A DNA stretch of 64,000 bases from Streptomyces durmitorensis (GTDB lineage: Bacteria; Actinomycetota; Actinomycetes; Streptomycetales; Streptomycetaceae). The notes beneath the pieces are model-generated. The model did not search any database and was not told where the DNA came from. It saw only the letters and a list, made by a program, of their open reading frames with translations. Positions 60,708-64,000 of this stretch are shown here, piece after piece. The position numbers were made by a program, and so were the translations under genes. How positions within the stretch are numbered: the stretch's first letter is position 1; each line of letters begins with the position of its first letter. Where the stretch lies: NCBI RefSeq assembly GCF_023498005.1, contig NZ_CP097289.1, forward strand, positions 2,232,001 to 2,296,000. Direction: 5' to 3'.

Positions 60708-61532
60708 ATGCCTGCTGCGAAAAACACCATGCTCGCTGTGAAAAGCAAGATGAAGCGATCCGCCCAAGGGTTCCGTCACGCCTCTGTGATGACGGTCATG
60801 ACCTCCGCGGTCATGACCGTCGCCCTGACGGGATGCACCAAGGTGGACACCACATCGCCCAGTTCCGCCCGCAAGGACGCGGCGGCCGCGAGCCTCAAGA
60901 GCCAGGCGCGGCTCGGCACGGTCGACTGCCGCAAGGCGAAGTGCGTGGCCCTGACGTTCGACGCGGGGCCGAGCGAGAACTCGCCGCGGCTGCTCGACAT
61001 CCTCAAGGAGGAGAAGGTGCCCGCCACCTTCTTCCTGCTCGGCAAGAACCACATAGCCAAGCACCCCGAGCTCGTGAAGCGCATGGCGGCCGAGGGCCAC
61101 GAGGTGGCGAGCCACACCTGGTCGCACAAGATCCTCACCGACATCACGCCGGACGAGGCCCGCGAGGAACTGCGCAAGCCCAACGAGGCGATAGAGAAGC
61201 TGATCGGCCACAAGCCGACGCTGATGCGCCCGCCGCAGGGACGCACCAACCCCGACGTGAACGAGATCTCGCGGAAGGAGGGCCTCTCGGAGGTCCTGTG
61301 GAGCGTGACCGCCAAGGACTACACGACCAACGACTCCGCCCTGATCCAAAAGCGCGTCATCGATCAGACCCAGCGGGACGGCATCATCCTGCTGCACGAC
61401 ATCTACAAGGGGACGGTGCCCGCGGTGCCGGGCATCATCGACGAGCTGAAGAAGCGCGGCTACGTCTTCGTGACGGTGCCCCAGCTGCTCGCGCCGGGCA
61501 AGGCCGAGCCCGGGAAGATCTACCGGCCGTAG
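60708..61532 (+). CDS. Lipoprotein polysaccharide deacetylase (CE4/NodB)
   Basis: A 274-residue exported lipoprotein: hydrophobic signal with lipobox VALTGC (Cys43), then a CE4 domain. Motif 1 is LTFDAGPSE (Asp85 base kept, the second Asp replaced by Ala86), motif 2 is HTWSH (His136, His140), motif 3 RPPQGRTN, and the C-terminal HD of ILLHDIYKG. The TFDAGP variant is seen in other actinobacterial members. It deacetylates peptidoglycan or another GlcNAc polymer at the cell surface. It starts at the ATG at 60708 behind a strong leaderless promoter. Confidence 0.88.
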   Translation: MPAAKNTMLAVKSKMKRSAQGFRHASVMTVMTSAVMTVALTGCTKVDTTSPSSARKDAAAASLKSQARLGTVDCRKAKCVALTFDAGPSENSPRLLDILKEEKVPATFFLLGKNHIAKHPELVKRMAAEGHEVASHTWSHKILTDITPDEAREELRKPNEAIEKLIGHKPTLMRPPQGRTNPDVNEISRKEGLSEVLWSVTAKDYTTNDSALIQKRVIDQTQRDGIILLHDIYKGTVPAVPGIIDELKKRGYVFVTVPQLLAPGKAEPGKIYRP

Positions 61533-61575
61533 CCGGCCTACGGGCTTCTGTGCCGCGGCCTGCCAGGATCGCCGT

Positions 61576-62031
61576 ATGGCTCTCTTCCGTATCGACCGGG
61601 AATCGTCCCTGCCCGCCGGCGAGGTCTGGCGCCGGCTCACCGCGTGGGAGCGGCACGCCGACGTGGTCCCGCTGACGCGGGTGACCGTCCGGACGCCGCC
61701 GCCCAGCGGCGAGGGGACGGTGTTCGTCGCCCGCAGCGCGCTCGGTCCCGTCGGCTTCGACGACGTGATGGAGGTCGTGACATGGCGCCCGGCCACCGAT
61801 GGCGGGGGCCTGTGCCGGCTCGAGAAGCGGGGGTCGTTCGTCACCGGGTGGGCCGAGATCGAGGTGTCACCCCGGGCGGAGGCCGGTTCGGCGGTCGCCT
61901 GGCGGGAGGACCTGCGCGTGCGGTGGCTGCCGCGGATCTTCGACGGGGTGCTCGTGGCCGCCGCCCGGTGGATGTTCGGGCGGGCGGTGGACGGGCTGCT
62001 CTCCTCTCCCCCGCCCCGCCCCTTCGTGTGA
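61576..62031 (+). CDS. SRPBCC-family (polyketide cyclase-like) protein
   Basis: A 151-residue START-like fold protein: ALFRIDRESSLPAGEVWRRL at the start, DVVPLTRVTV, a middle VFVARSALGPVGFDDVM and a final helix IFDGVLVAAARWMFGRAVDG. The helix-grip fold binds a hydrophobic ligand; no catalytic residue is clear. The ATG lacks a strong site. It lies 43 bases after the deacetylase in the same direction. Function unknown. Confidence 0.75.
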   Translation: MALFRIDRESSLPAGEVWRRLTAWERHADVVPLTRVTVRTPPPSGEGTVFVARSALGPVGFDDVMEVVTWRPATDGGGLCRLEKRGSFVTGWAEIEVSPRAEAGSAVAWREDLRVRWLPRIFDGVLVAAARWMFGRAVDGLLSSPPPRPFV

Positions 62032-62071
62032 CGGGGGGCTCACGAACGGGGGCGCACGCCCCGGCCCGTGG

Positions 62072-62173
62072 TCAGACGGGGCGGGGCAGGTCGGCCTCGC
62101 TGCCGGTGTCGGCGGGGTCGGCGGGGTCGGCGGGGTCTTCGAGTTCGAGGCGCTTGATGTCGCCCAGGCCCTT
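62072..62173 (-). pseudogene. 3' stub of a deleted gene
   Basis: About 33 codons ending in TGA (62074-62072) have near-perfect third-position G/C and read like a real protein end (GLGDIKRLELED followed by repeated PAD and GSEADLPRPV). Upstream in the same frame the bias is lost, the frame runs up to the stop of the monooxygenase gene, and no start is present. The repeat of GGCGGGGTC at ~62106-62133 encodes the PAD repeats. Confidence 0.35.
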
Positions 62174-62254
62174 ATGCCGTCGGGGAGTTCGCGCCGCCCC
62201 GCGGAGCGCGCACCTGAGTCCCGCACCTGAATCCCACGATGTCAGTCCCGCGGC

Positions 62255-63469
62255 TCAGTCCCGCGAAGCCTGCGCCCGTCCGTGCAGCGTCCGCGCGACC
62301 CGCGGCCCCAGCCACCGCTTCATCCTGCGCAGCGGCTCCAACTGCTCTGCCGCGCGGTCGATTCGGTAGTACAGCTGCGGCGGGATGTGCGGGAGCAGCG
62401 GCGAGTGGCGCTGGCCGAGGAGCGCGAACATCTGGGCCGGGTCGAGGCCGATGTAGCGCGGCAGGTTCTCGTACCACTGGGCGCTGTAGCGGGCCGCGCT
62501 CTGGACGGACAGGAGGGCGGACCTGCGCTCCCGCTCGTAGCTCGCGAGGGCGGGGGCGAGCTCCGGGTTCCCCCGCAGCGCGCCCGCGAGGGCCATCGCG
62601 TCCTCCAGGGCGAGCGTCGTGCCCGCGCCGATGGAGTAGTGCGTGGTGTGCGCGGCGTCGCCGAGCAGGACCACGTTGCCCCGGTGCCACGTCCGGTTGG
62701 TCAGCGTACGGAAGTTGAGCCACTGCGCGCTGCCGTCGGACTGCGCGCGGCCGATCAGGCGGTGCCCGTCGAGCGGTCCCGCGAAGAGCCGCTCCAGGAG
62801 GGCGAGGCCTTCGGCCTCGCTCGCCTCGTGCAGGCCGAGGCCCGTCCAGGTCTCCGGGGAGCACTCGAAGACGCAGGTGCTCCGCTCGTCGCTGAAGCGG
62901 TAGCCGTAGCACCAGATCCAGCCGTGCGCACTCTCCACGAAGGCGAAGGTGAAGGAGTCGAAGACCTTGGTGGTGCCGAGCCAGATGTACTTGTTCCGGC
63001 CGAGTGCGACCTCCGCGCCGTAGTGGTCCGCGTGACGCTCGCGCAGCACGCTCCTGACGCCGTCGCCCGCGACGACCAGATCGGCATCGGGCAGCTGGGC
63101 CGCGTCCGTGATCTCGCTCTCGAACTCGACGCGTACGCCCAGGGACCGGGCCCGCGTGGCGAGGATGTCGAGCAGCCGGTGGCGCCCGATGCCGTGGCCC
63201 TCGTCGCCGTGATTGACGGTCGTGCGGTCGCCGACGTACGCGATGCCGTCGCTCCAGCGGACCGAGTGCTCGCTGATGGCGCGCGCGGACTCGGGGTCGC
63301 CTGCGCGGAGCTTCTCCAGGAGGCCGCCCCAGTAGGTGACCCCCCAGCCGTACGTCGACCCGGCCGGGTTCCGCTCGTGGACGGTGATGTCGTGGGACGG
63401 GTCCTGCCGCTTGAGCAGGATCGAGAGATACAGGGCGGCGGGACCGCCGCCGACGCAGGCGACCTTCAC
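62255..63469 (-). CDS. FAD-dependent monooxygenase (PHBH family)
   Basis: A 404-residue group A flavin monooxygenase. GGGPAALYLSILLKRQDP is the FAD-binding start; NKYIWLGTTKVFDSFTFAF, VVLLGDAAHTTHYSIGAGT is the second FAD motif. It resembles the hydroxylase part of anthraniloyl-CoA or salicylyl-CoA monooxygenases (YGWGVTYWGGLL, IGRHRLLDIL). The start is taken at GTG 63469, five bases after GGGAG; ATG 63481 at the operator edge is the alternative. A 12-bp inverted repeat lies directly upstream, and it is a one-gene unit here. Confidence 0.85.
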   Translation of the reverse strand: MKVACVGGGPAALYLSILLKRQDPSHDITVHERNPAGSTYGWGVTYWGGLLEKLRAGDPESARAISEHSVRWSDGIAYVGDRTTVNHGDEGHGIGRHRLLDILATRARSLGVRVEFESEITDAAQLPDADLVVAGDGVRSVLRERHADHYGAEVALGRNKYIWLGTTKVFDSFTFAFVESAHGWIWCYGYRFSDERSTCVFECSPETWTGLGLHEASEAEGLALLERLFAGPLDGHRLIGRAQSDGSAQWLNFRTLTNRTWHRGNVVLLGDAAHTTHYSIGAGTTLALEDAMALAGALRGNPELAPALASYERERRSALLSVQSAARYSAQWYENLPRYIGLDPAQMFALLGQRHSPLLPHIPPQLYYRIDRAAEQLEPLRRMKRWLGPRVARTLHGRAQASRD

Positions 63470-63480
63470 ACATGCTCCCA

Positions 63481-63512
63481 TTGCGTCACAAAGTGGTCAT
63501 TTTGTGACGCAA
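63481..63512. promoter_or_regulatory. Operator upstream of the FAD monooxygenase
   Basis: TTGCGTCACAAA-N8-TTTGTGACGCAA is a perfect 12-bp inverted repeat that starts at the monooxygenase start region. Its length and placement fit a MarR/TetR-type repressor, absent from this window. Confidence 0.65.
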
Positions 63513-63577
63513 CGTAGCAGGAATGAGGGGCGAGCCCGTGGACCTCGGGCGGCGGATCCCGGAGACGCGGAGGGACG

Positions 63578-64000
63578 TCAGGCCACGGACCCGATACGCC
63601 CCGCGGGACGCCGCGAGCCGTCGTGGTGGATCGGCGTGTGCGCGCCGGTCAGCGATACGCCGCTGCCGCCCCGGCGGTTCGCGACGATCTCCGCGGCGAT
63701 CGAAAGGGCCGTCTCCTCCGGGGTGCGCGCACCCAGATCGAGGCCGATGGGCGAGCGGAGGCGGGTCAACTCCAGTTCGCTGACGCCGACTTCACGGAGC
63801 CGGTCGTTGCGCTCCAGATGCGTGCGGCGCGATCCCATCGCGCCCACGTAGGCGACCGGCAGACGCAGGGCCAGTTCGAGCAGCGGCACGTCGAACTTGG
63901 CGTCGTGGGTGAGCACGCAGAGGACGGTGCGCCCGTCGACCTCCGTCCGCTCCAGATACTTGTGCGGCCACTCGACGACGATCTCGTCGGCGTCGGGGAA
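63578..64000 (-). CDS. XdhC-family accessory protein (partial, runs off the right edge)
   Basis: The C-terminal ~140 residues of an XdhC/CoxF-type protein that inserts or sulfurates the molybdenum cofactor of xanthine-dehydrogenase-like enzymes. The C-terminal Rossmann-like domain is visible: VLTHDAKFDVPLLELALRLP, VAYVGAMGSRRTH and LRSPIGLDLGARTPEETALS. The start and N-terminal domain lie beyond 64000. The XdhABC-type genes would be expected outside the window. It is separated from the FAD monooxygenase by ~66 bases. Confidence 0.85.
   Translation of the reverse strand, partial: FPDADEIVVEWPHKYLERTEVDGRTVLCVLTHDAKFDVPLLELALRLPVAYVGAMGSRRTHLERNDRLREVGVSELELTRLRSPIGLDLGARTPEETALSIAAEIVANRRGGSGVSLTGAHTPIHHDGSRRPAGRIGSVA

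Noticed and set aside
60708..61532. TFDAGP in the lipoprotein deacetylase as evidence of a dead enzyme.
   Set aside because: Both His ligands and the base Asp remain, and the variant is common in actinobacterial CE4 proteins, so activity cannot be excluded.

Overview
The window is chromosomal DNA of a Streptomyces or very close relative. The evidence is the very high G+C with G/C in nearly every third codon position, frequent GTG/TTG starts behind GGAGG-type ribosome sites, many 4-base ATGA/GTGA overlaps, and typical families: 14-helix DHA2 exporter, GAF-LuxR regulator, LytR-CpsA-Psr protein, Tat and lipoprotein secretion signals. It is an accessory-rich region made of catabolic cassettes, regulator/transporter pairs, a decayed mobile patch and one unusual gene cluster.

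1-7.5 kb: glyoxylate module. Hydroxypyruvate isomerase (hyi), tartronate semialdehyde reductase (glxR), catalase (katA) and glyoxylate carboligase (gcl) turn glyoxylate from purine/allantoin breakdown into glycerate. hyi and gcl carry the same two-operator array with identical spacing. The catalase promoter and a promoter leaving the left edge share a second palindrome that overlaps the -35. A strong terminator near 4.75 kb with no upstream ORF suggests a small RNA.

7.5-22.2 kb: a degenerate Ser/Thr kinase, a zinc-ribbon/Pro-rich protein, an 84-bp tandem repeat array, a GNAT, two acyl-CoA synthetases, an MFS/TetR divergent pair, a DMT-like permease, a GAF-LuxR regulator, a LysE exporter, an AlkZ-like DNA glycosylase and a CorA channel.

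22.3-28.3 kb: conflict/mobile patch. A TIR-NTPase (STAND-type) gene is divergent, over 38 bp, from a gene encoding a stand-alone copy of its C-terminal domain. Next come a C10 tract, coding-like fragments, an IS630-type transposase remnant, a second CorA tail fragment, an epoxide hydrolase and its CGNR-type regulator.

28.3-43.7 kb: a three-gene overlapping envelope operon (small membrane protein, NodB-like/GT2 glycosyltransferase lacking its metal ligands, LCP ligase), an MscS channel, then an uptake and lyase operon probably for uronic-acid-containing glycans (binding protein, two permeases, 2-hydroxyacid dehydrogenase, Tat-exported propeller, polysaccharide lyase) with a DeoR/LacI-type hybrid regulator and shared operator motifs, and a secreted beta-propeller phytase.

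44.4-52.8 kb: the most striking part. Eight co-directional, tightly spaced genes encode a PLP decarboxylase, a PaaK-like adenylating enzyme, four different AidA/PixA inclusion-body-family proteins, a CotH-type kinase and a propeller-like protein. I know of no described system with this composition.

52.9-60.6 kb: trans-4-hydroxyproline catabolism (GntR regulator, 4-hydroxyproline epimerase, deaminase, three-subunit FAD/[2Fe-2S] dehydrogenase with an embedded 45-codon ORF), divergent from an Xaa-Pro aminopeptidase. The layout suggests use of collagen-like peptides. 60.7-64 kb: a lipoprotein NodB deacetylase, an SRPBCC protein, the 3' stub of a lost gene, an FAD monooxygenase behind a 12-bp inverted repeat, and a partial XdhC at the right edge.

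All family calls come from reading motifs; no searches were run. No rRNA, tRNA or CRISPR was recognised.
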